The notes: a model not told the origin generated them from the sequence alone. Shown: positions 44,387-53,564, counted from the first letter of the stretch. The stretch is DNA of 64,000 nt from an uncultured Spartobacteria bacterium (GCA_903901425.1 CAIURC010000005.1:99273-163272); one strand, 5' to 3'. Made by a program: numbers and translations.

Positions 44387-45601
44387 CTAGGGCACGTAAT
44401 AGACGCCGACTTGGTCGCCGGTGATGTCCGTGAACCACACTTTCTTCCCAGTCCGGTTGACCTGAATCCGGTGGAGGAAATGGTTCGGGCCGGATGCTTG
44501 AGGAATCGGGATTTCAGTGAGGGCAGCACCCGGGTTGATGTGGTTGAGTTTGTAGCCTGCGCCCGGGGATTTCTGGATGGCGGCAGCGCCGGCGGGTTGG
44601 TTGAGTTTGGCGACTTGAACGCGGGCGATTGCCGCCACGGGCCGGCGTTGGAGGGAGGTGGTGTATTCGATCCAGAGGTTCCCCCGGGTATCCAAGGCGA
44701 GGCCGCCCAGACGCGCGAACGCGCGGGGAACACTCCAGGTGAAAATGTCGCCGTTCTTGGTGACGTGCCCGAAATAGCCCGAGGCTTTCGGGTTGCCGGG
44801 TTCGCCCTCGACGCTGAACCATGCGCCGCCCTGACGGTCGTCCACAATCCCGATTGGATAATCGGTGATTCCGTTGTCCCCGAGGGTCCATTCCTGCATC
44901 CGGGCCGAACCGTTTTTCGCGAGAAGGATGTGGCAGATTTTGGATGCCGTGAGTTGGGTGCCCCAGACGCCGCCTTTGCCGTCGGGAGCGACCCAGATCG
45001 GCTTGGCGGATTGTCCGCCCACAGGTTTGGCCACAATGGATCCCTGCGCGCCGGTCTTGGGATCGATCCAGCCAAACACGCTTCCTTCTTTTCCGGCGTA
45101 CCAGAGCCTGGACCCTGAAGCAGTCAGGCCGTGGGGGCCTGCAGTGGCGCCGGGCAGGAACGAGAGGTCGGGGTCCAGATCGAGGGTCTGCACCACTTGG
45201 CCAGCGGAGTTGATCCGTGCCACCTGATTGGTGCCCTCAAAAAGAACCCATTTAAAGGAACGCAACGTGGCGATCCCGTGGGGTTCACTGCCCTCAGGCA
45301 TCTGGAAAATGGACACCTGATCATTGACGATCCGGCCGACGCGTTCCTGGTGCTGCTGGACGAAATACACCTCTAGGGTGCCCTCCACATCCAGTTCATG
45401 GGTGCTGCCCGCGTTGACCGGGTCTACGCTGGCTCCCTGGCCGACTTTGAACATCCGAATGGAGCCGGGTCGATCTGCCGCAAAGGCGGACTGGAGGCCG
45501 ATGCAGGTGGCGGTCAGGCAGAGAACCCGGGCGCTTTTCTGGAGCCAAGCGGCGGAGAACTGGGAGGGGTACGAAAGCTTTCTTTCCGAAAAAGGGATCA
45601 T
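44387..45601 (-). CDS. Exported virginiamycin B lyase-like (Vgb/NHL-type) beta-propeller
   Basis: 404 residues with signal peptide (~25-42, ARVLCLTATCIGLQSAFA). Propeller repeats similar to Vgb and SMP-30-like proteins are visible: TAGPHGLTASGSRLWYAGKE, KPIWVAPDGKGGVWGTQL, DYPIGIVDDRQGGAWFS, LGGLALDTRGNLWIEYT and HRIQVNRTGKKVWFTDITG. Such proteins are periplasmic, and catalysis cannot be assigned. It stands alone, between the HigBA region and a PQQ-repeat gene. Confidence 0.75.
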   Translation of the reverse strand: MIPFSERKLSYPSQFSAAWLQKSARVLCLTATCIGLQSAFAADRPGSIRMFKVGQGASVDPVNAGSTHELDVEGTLEVYFVQQHQERVGRIVNDQVSIFQMPEGSEPHGIATLRSFKWVLFEGTNQVARINSAGQVVQTLDLDPDLSFLPGATAGPHGLTASGSRLWYAGKEGSVFGWIDPKTGAQGSIVAKPVGGQSAKPIWVAPDGKGGVWGTQLTASKICHILLAKNGSARMQEWTLGDNGITDYPIGIVDDRQGGAWFSVEGEPGNPKASGYFGHVTKNGDIFTWSVPRAFARLGGLALDTRGNLWIEYTTSLQRRPVAAIARVQVAKLNQPAGAAAIQKSPGAGYKLNHINPGAALTEIPIPQASGPNHFLHRIQVNRTGKKVWFTDITGDQVGVYYVP

Positions 45602-45773
45602 GCCCAGAAAAACAGCACGTTTTCCGTTTCAACACCACTTGAAACTGAGGAAACAGGCCCGAACCGGATTGGATTCACGGAATTCAGAGGAGTCGCAGGA
45701 AAAGCCAAGGAAGCTTTCTTTTGCGCACACCTGAAAAACCGCGGCCAGTCGGGTGGGGAATGTGCCGAGCGGT

Positions 45774-47066
45774 TCAGCGCTTTTTCCCGAAACAGAGCAG
45801 CCGGGTGTCTGTGCGCAGGAACAGCTGGCCGTGCGCCGCGACGATCATGGACCGGACCTGGCGATCCTCGGTGGAACCTGCGGACGCCTGGTGGATGAGC
45901 TTGCCGTCGGCTGCGTTAAACACGGCAATCTCGGCATTGAAATTGACCGTGTACACTTTGCCGTCCGCCACCAGCGGGGACGCCTCGTACTTGATCCGGC
46001 CGGGCGTTTCCACGCTCCACTTGATGGAACCGTCCGGAGCCACGCGGGACAGGCCCTTGGATACGTCGGACAGCACAAAGAAATCGCCGTCCGCGAACGC
46101 CGGGGTGGGGACGTCAGAAGTCACCGCCCGTTCGGTGCTCGACCATGCGAGGGATTTTTCGTCCAGCGCGCCTTTGCTGGGTTTGACGGCATAAACCGGG
46201 GCCTTTTTCGGGGCGCAGCCGAGGACGACACCGGCACCGGCCACCGGGGAGGGGACCAGACGCCAGTGGCCGATCCGGGTGGGGTTCCATGTGCCCCAGC
46301 GCCAGATTTCGGAGCCCGTGGCGGGGTCGTGTCCGGAAAGCATGTCACCGCCGGCGATGAGGAGCTGCCATGCGCCGTCGATCTGGAACGGCATCGGGGT
46401 CGAAAACGCTTCCCTCGACTCGGCCTGAGCCTCGGTTGGCCGGACATGGCGCCACAGGGTTTTGCCGGTGCTGGGTTCAACGCAGAGCAGGTAGGATTCC
46501 CCTCCCTCCTTGCCGCGGTCATGGACGGGCTGATCGCGCTGAAGGACCTGAACGTAGAGCCGGTTCTCAAACAGGAGCGGGCTGGCGGCGTAGGTCCACT
46601 GGTAGGCGAACTGGCCGTACTCGGACTCGAGGTTGCGGCGCCAGAGCAGTTTGCCGTCGGGCTGGAAGCCAAGCAATTCGCCGTTGCCGTAGAGGAAAGC
46701 CACCACCTTGCCGTCCGTAGCCGGGGAGGGGGAGGCGAGGTTGCTCTTGTCGTCCCGGCGAATCCCGTCGGCGACCTTGAACTGCCAGAGCGGTTTGCCG
46801 GTGGCGCGGTCCAGACAGACCGCATGGAGCGACTGGGCGTCCTTGTCCACCGAGGAGAGAAAGATGCGGTCGCCGAGGATCACCGGGGTGGAGGCGCTGG
46901 GGCCGGTCATGGGGGCAGACCATGCCACGGAGTTTTCGGGTCCGATCTCGGTGGGGAGATTTTTTTCTGGGGACGACCCGTTGAAGAGAGGGCCGCGCCA
47001 CTGGGGCCAGTCCTGCGCGGAGGCGATGGAAGTGATGGCGAGGAAGAGGGAGGGGAGGAGTTTCAT
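45774..47066 (-). CDS. Secreted PQQ-repeat beta-propeller protein
   Basis: 430 residues with signal peptide (MKLLPSLFLAITSIASA). The opening DWPQWRGPLFNGSSPEKNLP is typical of the PQQ_2 propellers common in Planctomycetes and Verrucomicrobia. Repeats such as LDRATGKPLWQFKVADG, LLGFQPDGKLLWRRNLE and VEPSTGKTLWRHVRP form the blades. These proteins resemble BamB or quinoprotein alcohol dehydrogenases but often lack catalytic residues, so the function is open. It lies downstream of the zinc protease on the same strand, 81 bp apart. Confidence 0.85.
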   Translation of the reverse strand: MKLLPSLFLAITSIASAQDWPQWRGPLFNGSSPEKNLPTEIGPENSVAWSAPMTGPSASTPVILGDRIFLSSVDKDAQSLHAVCLDRATGKPLWQFKVADGIRRDDKSNLASPSPATDGKVVAFLYGNGELLGFQPDGKLLWRRNLESEYGQFAYQWTYAASPLLFENRLYVQVLQRDQPVHDRGKEGGESYLLCVEPSTGKTLWRHVRPTEAQAESREAFSTPMPFQIDGAWQLLIAGGDMLSGHDPATGSEIWRWGTWNPTRIGHWRLVPSPVAGAGVVLGCAPKKAPVYAVKPSKGALDEKSLAWSSTERAVTSDVPTPAFADGDFFVLSDVSKGLSRVAPDGSIKWSVETPGRIKYEASPLVADGKVYTVNFNAEIAVFNAADGKLIHQASAGSTEDRQVRSMIVAAHGQLFLRTDTRLLCFGKKR

Positions 47067-47147
47067 TGGGGGAAAAACATCAGCATGGAACCGCGAAACC
47101 GTCCCGGAGACAAGGGCGGATCCGCGGTGGCCGGGAGTGGGGTGGGG

Positions 47148-49862
47148 TCAGGGAGTCTGGCCCGGGGGCTTGGCCGGCATGGGCATCGGCATAGGCGGGC
47201 CACCTCGGCCGCCGAGCGCGCCGAGCACTGACTGCTGGTTGAGGTACCAGTCGCGCAGGGTGCGGGAGAGGAGGGATTCCTTGAACTCCTTGAAGTTCTG
47301 GACGTTGAGCGCCGCGTCCACGGAATCCTTGAGCGCCTTGGCCTGTTCGGTGCGCGGATCCGTAGCCCAGCTCTTGAATGAACCGACGCCCTCGTTGAGC
47401 ATCCGCGCGGCAGCCATCCGGGTTTCCAAGTCGTACCGGAAATCCACGACTTCGACGAACGCCTTGTCTACCTTGCCCCGGTGACGGCGTTCCTCATTTT
47501 TGGCGAGGACGACTTCCCGGCTCAGGTCGATGATCCGTTTTTCGAGTTTGGCGACCACGTCATCCTCGGGCACTTCTTCAAGGGCACGGACACCGAGGTC
47601 GCGCTGGGCGCGTTCGAGCCGCATGCAGACCTCCAGGAGGACGAATTTCTGGAACTCCTCGAAGAACGCGGTGCCGCGCTGGAGGATCAGCGCTTTTTCC
47701 TCCTTGGTAAAACTGTTGGGTTTCTCATCCAACCCGACGAACTGGCTGTACTCGGGTTTTTCGAGGAGTTTGGCGAGGCGTTCCGTGAGTTTTTTGGCGT
47801 CGATTTTTTCCGCGGACCGGACGGTGGCGGGATCGCCTTTGAGATCGAGTTTGAGGTCGACCGGGAGGAAGGAGAAGGCGGCGCGGTCGATGCCGCCGAG
47901 TTTTTCGACCTGATCGTTGAGGGATTTCCAGTGGGCCTTGAGGATCTCCTGCTGGTTGAGCGGGCCGGAGTAGGGGAACGGGCGCTCGACGAGGAGGGAG
48001 CGCTGTCCTGCGCGGAACCATGCGAGCATCTGGCTGTAGGAATTGGCCAGAAGCGAGGCAGTGTTGCGCGGGGTGAGCACGACTTGGTCGAGGGGTTTGC
48101 GGTCCCTGGGATCGCGCGGGGCCTTGGCCGCAATGAAGGTTTCGATCAGGGAATTGGGCAGGTTCCGGACCAGATCGCTGATGCTCGAATAGGCGGCCAG
48201 GAGGGGTTCGCTGCCGTAGTCAAACGGGGTGACATCGCCAAAACCCATGATGTCCTGGTCGGTCCCGAAAAGCATCTTCTGGTCGGCCACATCATTGCTG
48301 CCAAAGTAGCCCCAGCGGATGGCGGCGGCATCGTGCGGAAGGATTTCTTTCGTGGTCCGGATTTTCCAGCCGATGAACGTGCCGGCTTTCATCTCGTTGT
48401 AATCCATCACCGAAGAGGCAGGTATCCGGTCGGCAAACTTCTGGGTTTTGTCGTCGGCGATGTAGGCCTCGAACCAATCGGAAAGTTCCCGGTGGTTGAG
48501 TGTCGTGGCGAGGCTGCCGGCGAAATTGTGCCGGAGTCCGAGCATGTGGCCGACCTCATGGGCCACCACCTGACGGACATAATCCGCGGAAATCCGGCGG
48601 GCAGCTTCATCGGAGAACTTTTCGTCTGCCAGTGCCGCTTCAAGTCCCGAGGCGAACTGGTGGGCGAACGCGATCGGATCGCACTGGCAGGCCCGTGCGC
48701 TCGGGAAGAATGGAGACGCCGGGGTGCCCGGTTCGGCGTGGTCGTGTTTCTCTGGCTTGTCGGATTTCTCAGATTTCTCAATGGCAGCCCGCATGGACCG
48801 GAGCAGGGCGCGTGCGCGGGCCCGGCCGGAGATGGCGAATGTGCTGGTCATGTAGGTCTGACCCTGCCGGGACGCGCCGGAGCGGGGGTCGATGATCACG
48901 TCGGCATAGGCGAATCCGGCGGAATCCCAGGGCACCCACTGGATCAGGCTGAACCTCGGGTCGGGCGCGGTGACCCCTTCGGGCGCTTTCTCGGCCTGAA
49001 CCACCTCCCGGCCAAATGCGCGGTTCCAGTACAGGATGCCGTCCCGGACGGGCTCGATAAATTCCGGGGGGGTGTTCGCGCTGAAATGGATGACCACCGG
49101 TTTGCGGATGTCGAAAAGGGCGATTTTGGAAGCCGTGCGACCGCTGGTGGGTTCGATCCGGGGATGCGACTCAAAAAACCGGACGTGGCGCAGGACATCT
49201 TCACCGTGTTCTTTGGTCTGGAAATCCGTCTGAACGTACGGAGCGAGGAAGTACCGGATCTCGTAGCGTTCCTCCATGTTGGGATCGATCTGGCGGTCCC
49301 GGACTTGGGCGCTCTGGCGGATCACGAGTTGCTGGCCCTCGGACCGGACCTCAAATACGCGGCCTTTGGGGATTTCAAGGGAACGGGCTTGGGAGACGGT
49401 GGCACCGCGCCGGGGAAGTGCCGTGGCGCTGGCGCTGTACCAGATGTCGTTGGAAACCCGTCCCATGCCGGCGTTGAAGTCAATGGTGACCGATTCCGGG
49501 GATTTCTGGATGATGGGAAAAGTGGTCAGGAGCCGGCGCGCAGGGAGTTCATGGGTGACCACGAGGCCTTCGGTGGATTCGTAGAGGTCGACGCCGTCAT
49601 GGAACAACTCGAACTGAACGATTTTCCCTGCCAGCGCCGTGCTGGTGGCGGCGATCATCTGAGGGATGACGGAGGCCGAGAGCAGAAAGTCTTTGCCCAG
49701 CGCAGCGGTGGGGATCACCACGTGCTGGTTGGCGGCTGGAGCCAGAGCCGGGGTGTTTTCTGCCGGCACAGGTTTCGGGGCGGATTCAGCAGCAGCGGGG
49801 ATTTGCAGTGCGAGAATGGAGCTCACTGCGAGGGCGATCCGGCGGGAGACGGGGTTCGGCAT
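47148..49862 (-). CDS. Secreted zinc-dependent metalloprotease (DUF5117/DUF4953 type)
   Basis: 904 residues with signal peptide (RRIALAVSSILALQIPAAA). The middle part contains the gluzincin-type site VAHEVGHMLGLRHNFAGS (~434-450) followed downstream by SVMDYNEM, a Met-turn-like motif. The N-terminal ~300 residues match the DUF5118/DUF5117 region (ARRLLTTFPIIQKSPESVTI, RDGILYWNRAFG). The C-terminal ~250 residues are a helical tail with a charged end. Members are periplasmic or outer-membrane-associated proteases of Bacteroidetes and Verrucomicrobia with unknown targets. Confidence 0.88.
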   Translation of the reverse strand: MPNPVSRRIALAVSSILALQIPAAAESAPKPVPAENTPALAPAANQHVVIPTAALGKDFLLSASVIPQMIAATSTALAGKIVQFELFHDGVDLYESTEGLVVTHELPARRLLTTFPIIQKSPESVTIDFNAGMGRVSNDIWYSASATALPRRGATVSQARSLEIPKGRVFEVRSEGQQLVIRQSAQVRDRQIDPNMEERYEIRYFLAPYVQTDFQTKEHGEDVLRHVRFFESHPRIEPTSGRTASKIALFDIRKPVVIHFSANTPPEFIEPVRDGILYWNRAFGREVVQAEKAPEGVTAPDPRFSLIQWVPWDSAGFAYADVIIDPRSGASRQGQTYMTSTFAISGRARARALLRSMRAAIEKSEKSDKPEKHDHAEPGTPASPFFPSARACQCDPIAFAHQFASGLEAALADEKFSDEAARRISADYVRQVVAHEVGHMLGLRHNFAGSLATTLNHRELSDWFEAYIADDKTQKFADRIPASSVMDYNEMKAGTFIGWKIRTTKEILPHDAAAIRWGYFGSNDVADQKMLFGTDQDIMGFGDVTPFDYGSEPLLAAYSSISDLVRNLPNSLIETFIAAKAPRDPRDRKPLDQVVLTPRNTASLLANSYSQMLAWFRAGQRSLLVERPFPYSGPLNQQEILKAHWKSLNDQVEKLGGIDRAAFSFLPVDLKLDLKGDPATVRSAEKIDAKKLTERLAKLLEKPEYSQFVGLDEKPNSFTKEEKALILQRGTAFFEEFQKFVLLEVCMRLERAQRDLGVRALEEVPEDDVVAKLEKRIIDLSREVVLAKNEERRHRGKVDKAFVEVVDFRYDLETRMAAARMLNEGVGSFKSWATDPRTEQAKALKDSVDAALNVQNFKEFKESLLSRTLRDWYLNQQSVLGALGGRGGPPMPMPMPAKPPGQTP

Positions 49863-50041
49863 AGGGCGTCAGAGTAGCGTATTTTTAGATCCGGGTGTGT
49901 CTTTTTTTGGGGGGATGCGCACCGAGGGGATTCGCGAGTTGTGAATCCGGGGTTACGCAAGTTTTGCGAGAAATGACGGGAGCCAGGCCGGTTTTTGTCT
50001 GCGAAATCAGAGGCCGGCCGGGTTGGGGAAGGCCGGGGCGT

Positions 50042-50254
50042 TTACAGCAGCTGCGAATCGTCCCGCCGTTCGAGGCGGAGCAGTTGTTTTTTGACGGATT
50101 CGACCTCTTTGGTGAGCGCAAAGAGGGCCTTGAACACTTCGTCCTGAGTGGGTTTGTCGGCGAGATGCGGAACGAGGGGGTGCAGGCTCGTGATCCCGGC
50201 AGAGAGCTGGTTGCAGGTTTGGCGCATGCGTTCGATGGCTTCGGATCTGTCCAT
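50042..50254 (-). CDS. Small helical protein, unknown function
   Basis: 70 residues from MDRSEAIERMRQTCNQL. It is predicted mostly alpha-helical (PTQDEVFKALFALTKEVESV, then KKQLLRLERRDD). No motif is recognised. It lies between the protease and the FAD oxidoreductase with 159-179 bp on each side. An in-frame ATG at 50305 would give 87 residues. Confidence 0.5.
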   Translation of the reverse strand: MDRSEAIERMRQTCNQLSAGITSLHPLVPHLADKPTQDEVFKALFALTKEVESVKKQLLRLERRDDSQLL

Positions 50255-50413
50255 GGGGCCGGAGTTTGAGCGAGAGCTGGAGCCGTGGAAACACGCAAAA
50301 TGCAATCAAGCCCGGGAAACCCGCGGACTGTCGGGAGCCCTCGGAAGGACGCACAAGGGCGGGATGAACCAAAAGAAGTTTGATGCGGCTGTCTGGCCGC
50401 CGCGGCGTGCGGC

Positions 50414-51811
50414 TTACGAAACGCGCACTTTTTCGATCACCGGCCGGACCGCATCCCATGGCACATCATGCGGAGCTGTCTTGTTCTTTGCCGCCACGGC
50501 AGCGGTAACCCCGGCGGCTTCGCCCATGGCCACGGCATTTCCCGTCACGCGGTAACTGGCATGCGCGATGAAATCGCCGCTGATGCAGCGGCCCGCCATC
50601 ATCAGGCCGTCGGTGTCCCGAGCGATCAACGCGCGGAGGGGGATGTCGTACGGTTGGGTCCGCACCCCGGCGTTGTGGTATCCCGCCTTTTTGTTGTCCT
50701 CAGAGCTCAAGGCATGGATGTCCACCGGGAATGCTGCGCGCACCACAGCATCGTTCTGGCGCGCACCGGTGATGAGATCTTCCTTGGTCATCACATACCG
50801 CCCCCGGATGCGGCGGCCGTCGCGGATGCCGATTTGCTCCGGGGTGGCCACAATTTGAACGCCTTCCCAGGGGCCGCCGGTCTTGCGCAGCGCGCGGACG
50901 ATCCGGTGCAGCTCGCCCCGTGCCCGGATTGTGGCCTCGGTGACTTGGGCGGCATCAGTGGCGTTGATGCCGTATTCGTGGTTTGCCATGAGCAGAATCA
51001 GATTGCCCTGGATGGGAAAAATGCAGGCGCTGCCGTAGCTCGGCGTCACTCCGGCACGAGCGAGCGCATCGCGAAATGCCTTCGGTCCAACGTGCTGGCC
51101 GTTGTTGCCCACGGGATGGATGAAGTCCGCCAGCAGCGCGGCATCTTTGACTATCAGCAGCGCATACATGGTCATTGGTTGGCAGGGACAGGCATGCTCT
51201 TTTCCGATCTCAAATTCGCATCCCGCCAGCGCGCCGAGATCCCCATCGCCCGTGGTGTCGATGAAAACCGGGGCACGCCATGCCTGACGGCCAGATTTCG
51301 ATTCGGTGACGATGGTGCGCAGAGAGCGGCCCTCGCGATGCGCGGCGGCGACGCGGGTGTGGAGTTGCACTTGGACCCCGGCGGTGACGCAGAGTTCCTC
51401 AAGGAGAAGCTTCATCTCCTCGGGTTGGTAGCTCAGACCGTTCATTCCTTCCCCGCAGATGGCATCCCGTTCCCGGAGCCGGCGCACGAGTTCTTGGTTG
51501 AAGCCGGGTTTGTCAAAGTCCAGCAGGTAGCCGAGGAGGGAATTGGTCCAAACCCCGCCCAGCGCTCCATGGGTTTCGAAGAGCCGGACCTTTGCCCCTG
51601 CGCGGGCGGCGGCGATTGCGGCAGCCACGCCGGCCGGACCTGCCCCGCAGACCACGACATCGGCATCGGTGTTGAGTGGCAGTGCATGGGCGGCTTCGGT
51701 GAAAGTGCCGGGACCTCCTTCGGCTGCATGGACGGTCTGCACGCGAGTCGACAGCGCAGTGGCTCCGGCAACGGCAAACTTAAAAAAATCGCGGCGGGTG
51801 GTGGTGTTCAT
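50414..51811 (-). CDS. Tat-exported FAD-dependent oxidoreductase
   Basis: 465 residues from MNTTTRRDFFKFAVAGATAL; the RRDFFKF motif is a Tat signal. The FAD-binding site is DADVVVCGAGPAGVAAAIAA, followed by an ETHGALGGVWTNSL motif common in the FAD_oxidored (PF12831) family of secreted oxidoreductases. A distal FAD motif (DGLMMAGRCISGDFIAHASY) is also present. These enzymes are abundant in Verrucomicrobia and Planctomycetes and usually act on sugars or polysaccharide fragments; the substrate is unknown. It probably has its own promoter at ~51.91 kb. Confidence 0.88.
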   Translation of the reverse strand: MNTTTRRDFFKFAVAGATALSTRVQTVHAAEGGPGTFTEAAHALPLNTDADVVVCGAGPAGVAAAIAAARAGAKVRLFETHGALGGVWTNSLLGYLLDFDKPGFNQELVRRLRERDAICGEGMNGLSYQPEEMKLLLEELCVTAGVQVQLHTRVAAAHREGRSLRTIVTESKSGRQAWRAPVFIDTTGDGDLGALAGCEFEIGKEHACPCQPMTMYALLIVKDAALLADFIHPVGNNGQHVGPKAFRDALARAGVTPSYGSACIFPIQGNLILLMANHEYGINATDAAQVTEATIRARGELHRIVRALRKTGGPWEGVQIVATPEQIGIRDGRRIRGRYVMTKEDLITGARQNDAVVRAAFPVDIHALSSEDNKKAGYHNAGVRTQPYDIPLRALIARDTDGLMMAGRCISGDFIAHASYRVTGNAVAMGEAAGVTAAVAAKNKTAPHDVPWDAVRPVIEKVRVS

Positions 51812-51827
51812 GGAAGGAAGGCCGGTG

Positions 51828-51846
51828 CACCCATACTGAATGGGTG
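51828..51846. promoter_or_regulatory. Inverted repeat in the leader of the FAD oxidoreductase gene
   Basis: cacccat-actga-atgggtg, a perfect 7-bp dyad 17 bp before the ATG, with an extra atgggtg at 51855-51861. The position suggests an operator or a leader hairpin near the ribosome-binding site. Confidence 0.4.
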
Positions 51847-51905
51847 AAACAGAAATGGGTGCAGAGTAAGCGGAATCGAAAGGGGTAATCGGGGTGTTAT
51901 AATGC

Positions 51906-51934
51906 TCTATAATGACGGTTCTTGGCGAGATCAA
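51906..51934 (-). promoter_or_regulatory. Candidate sigma-70 promoter for the FAD oxidoreductase
   Basis: On the minus strand TTGATC (51934-51929), 17-bp spacer, TATAGA (51911-51906), ~95 bp upstream of the ATG. It is a clear AT-rich island; a second TATAA-like word lies just downstream. The rest of 51812-52106 shows nothing else. Confidence 0.4.
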
Positions 51935-52106
51935 ATGTCGCCTCTCAGGGCCTGCGTAAATCGCTGGGACGGCCGCTAAGGCTTTCTCGTTGAGACCGGG
52001 TGATTCCGATTTCCCGGATGCAAGTAAGTGGTCAGGCGGTGCCCGTTTCCAGAGATTCCACCAAGGAGACCGCGGTTCCCCCCCTTGGCATGGAATATCC
52101 CGCGTC

Positions 52107-52550
52107 CTAAGGCCGCGGATTCTGGGCGGCGTCCAAGGGCGGTTTTTCCGGCGTTTGGCGCTGGAGCGATCTCTGGCGTTCCTGGTGCTTCTCGATCGCT
52201 CGTTTCCGGAGCGCATCGAATTTTTCCGCCTGCTCCGGAGTCAGAAACGCTCGGACTTGGATCCCGGCCCGGCGCACGATTTCCATGGCTTGGGGGCGCG
52301 TCTTTTCCTGGAACCTGCGGAGTTCGAGCCGGGTTTCGGCCGTGATTTTTTCGAGCTGCGCAGATTGCTCCTGATTCAGGTGGAGCTCGGACCGGAGTTT
52401 TTGGGCGACGTCCTCGGCGGGAAACGGGAATGGATCCCGTCGTACCAGCTGGAGGCGTTTCCGGTAAAAAACGGTGGCCCCGGCGATGCCGGAAGCTGCG
52501 CCGAGGAGAAACACGAGGAGCACCCCCGTCCATGCGCGGATACGGCTCAT
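52107..52550 (-). CDS. Spy/CpxP/CnrX-like periplasmic metal- or stress-sensor protein
   Basis: 147 residues. One N-terminal hydrophobic segment (WTGVLLVFLLGAASGIAGA) is followed by an all-helical region with LHLNQEQSAQLEKI and FLTPEQAEKFDALR, LTxxQ-like motifs of Spy/CpxP/ZraP/CnrX proteins, and a Gln/Pro-rich end. Such proteins bind metal or misfolded proteins at the membrane face. It is the third gene of the ECF sigma operon, overlapping the middle gene by 4 bp (ATGA), and could signal to the putative anti-sigma. Confidence 0.78.
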   Translation of the reverse strand: MSRIRAWTGVLLVFLLGAASGIAGATVFYRKRLQLVRRDPFPFPAEDVAQKLRSELHLNQEQSAQLEKITAETRLELRRFQEKTRPQAMEIVRRAGIQVRAFLTPEQAEKFDALRKRAIEKHQERQRSLQRQTPEKPPLDAAQNPRP

Positions 52551-52855
52551 GGGACGTCAGCCGGAAAGGCGAGGAACAGCAGTTCTTCGTGAGCTGCACC
52601 GGGTTCGAACCACGCGGTTTCCGCCGGCGGTTCCACCGCCTCCATGCGGCCCAACCATACCACCGCAAGCACCAGCAACGACGCAAAGACCGGACTCAGC
52701 CGCCAGCAAATTGCCGGGAACGCGTTCCGGCGTTCTTCCCGGATCCGGGCCATGAGCCGGGTTTCAAATCCCAGAGGCGTTGGAAATTTGTCCGGATCCG
52801 CGTGGCGGGCCGCACGGAAGAGGGAGTCCAGCAGGGGGTCGGTTTCAGGCTTCAT
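52547..52855 (-). CDS. Small single-pass membrane protein, putative anti-sigma factor
   Basis: 102 residues with one central transmembrane segment (LSPVFASLLVLAVVWLG) and a cytoplasmic N-terminus rich in charged residues (LMARIREERRNAF). It overlaps the ECF gene by 11 bp and the Spy-like gene by 4 bp. Position and topology suit an anti-sigma factor. The zinc-binding HxxxCxxC motif of ZAS anti-sigmas is absent, so the class is unusual or the role differs. Confidence 0.6.
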   Translation of the reverse strand: MKPETDPLLDSLFRAARHADPDKFPTPLGFETRLMARIREERRNAFPAICWRLSPVFASLLVLAVVWLGRMEAVEPPAETAWFEPGAAHEELLFLAFPADVP

Positions 52856-53429
52856 TTTGGGATACCAGGATTTTTCTGAGGTTTTGCCGGGCCCGAAAAG
52901 CGCGGACTTTGACATTGGACTCGCTCCAGCCGGTGATCTGAGCGACTTCGCGCACGGGGCGTTCCTCCAGTTCGCAGAGGGTGAGGATCCAGTGGTCTTC
53001 GGGGGGGAGGGAAGCCATGGCGCGTCCGAGGATTTCGCAGGCTTGGGAGTGTTGAAAGGCTGCGGCGGTGGTTGGGTCGGGGAGTTCGAATGCGAGGGAT
53101 TCCAGCGCGGTGGTTTCCCGGTTGCGGCGTTCTTTTCTGAGGAAATCGAGGCAGGTGGAGGCGGCAACCCGGGCCAGCCAGTGGGAGAACGGGGCGTCGC
53201 CGCGGAATTTGCCGAGGTTTTTGTGGAGTCGGAGAAAGATTTCTTGGGCGAGATCCTGGAGTTGGTGTTCGTCACGGGCGTACCGGGAGGCCGTGGCAAA
53301 AACCCGGCTCTTGTATTTTCGGACCAGTTCGGCGAAGGCGGCATCGTAGCCCCGTAGGGAATCCGCAACGAGACTGGCGTCCTCGGCGGCGCTGGGGTCT
53401 GCCGAAGTGTCGCCCGAGGTTTCGCTCAT
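52845..53429 (-). CDS. ECF-subfamily RNA polymerase sigma factor (RpoE-like)
   Basis: 194 residues from MSETSGDTSADPS. Region 2 is YDAAFAELVRKYKSRVFATA, then DLAQEIFLRLHKNLGKF and FSHWLARVAASTCLDFLRK. Region 4 is LPPEDHWILTLCELEERPV, then REVAQITGWSESNVKVRAFRA. ECF factors direct RNA polymerase to envelope- or metal-stress genes when freed from their anti-sigma. It heads a three-gene overlapping operon and has an ECF-type promoter ~108 bp upstream, implying autoregulation. Confidence 0.94.
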   Translation of the reverse strand: MSETSGDTSADPSAAEDASLVADSLRGYDAAFAELVRKYKSRVFATASRYARDEHQLQDLAQEIFLRLHKNLGKFRGDAPFSHWLARVAASTCLDFLRKERRNRETTALESLAFELPDPTTAAAFQHSQACEILGRAMASLPPEDHWILTLCELEERPVREVAQITGWSESNVKVRAFRARQNLRKILVSQNEA

Positions 53430-53536
53430 GGGCAGGGGATGGGAGGAGCCTGGGCGCAAGGCTTCCCAGAGTAGTGGAAAGCTACGGGGCAATGCGAGGC
53501 TGGAGGCGTTCACGGGAAAAAGAGTGGCACCGTACA

Positions 53537-53564
53537 AGACGCCCGGGCGGGCGGGGTGGTTACA
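53537..53564 (-). promoter_or_regulatory. ECF-type promoter of the sigma operon
   Basis: On the minus strand TGTAACC (53564-53558), 16-bp spacer (53557-53542), CGTCT (53541-53537). It is identical in both boxes and spacing to the promoter at 22452-22480. Its position upstream of the sigma gene fits autoregulation by this ECF factor. Confidence 0.65.

Noticed and set aside
52595..52625. tRNA T-loop-like ggttcgaacc
   Set aside because: It lies inside the small membrane-protein gene and no acceptor, anticodon or D arms can be folded around it.
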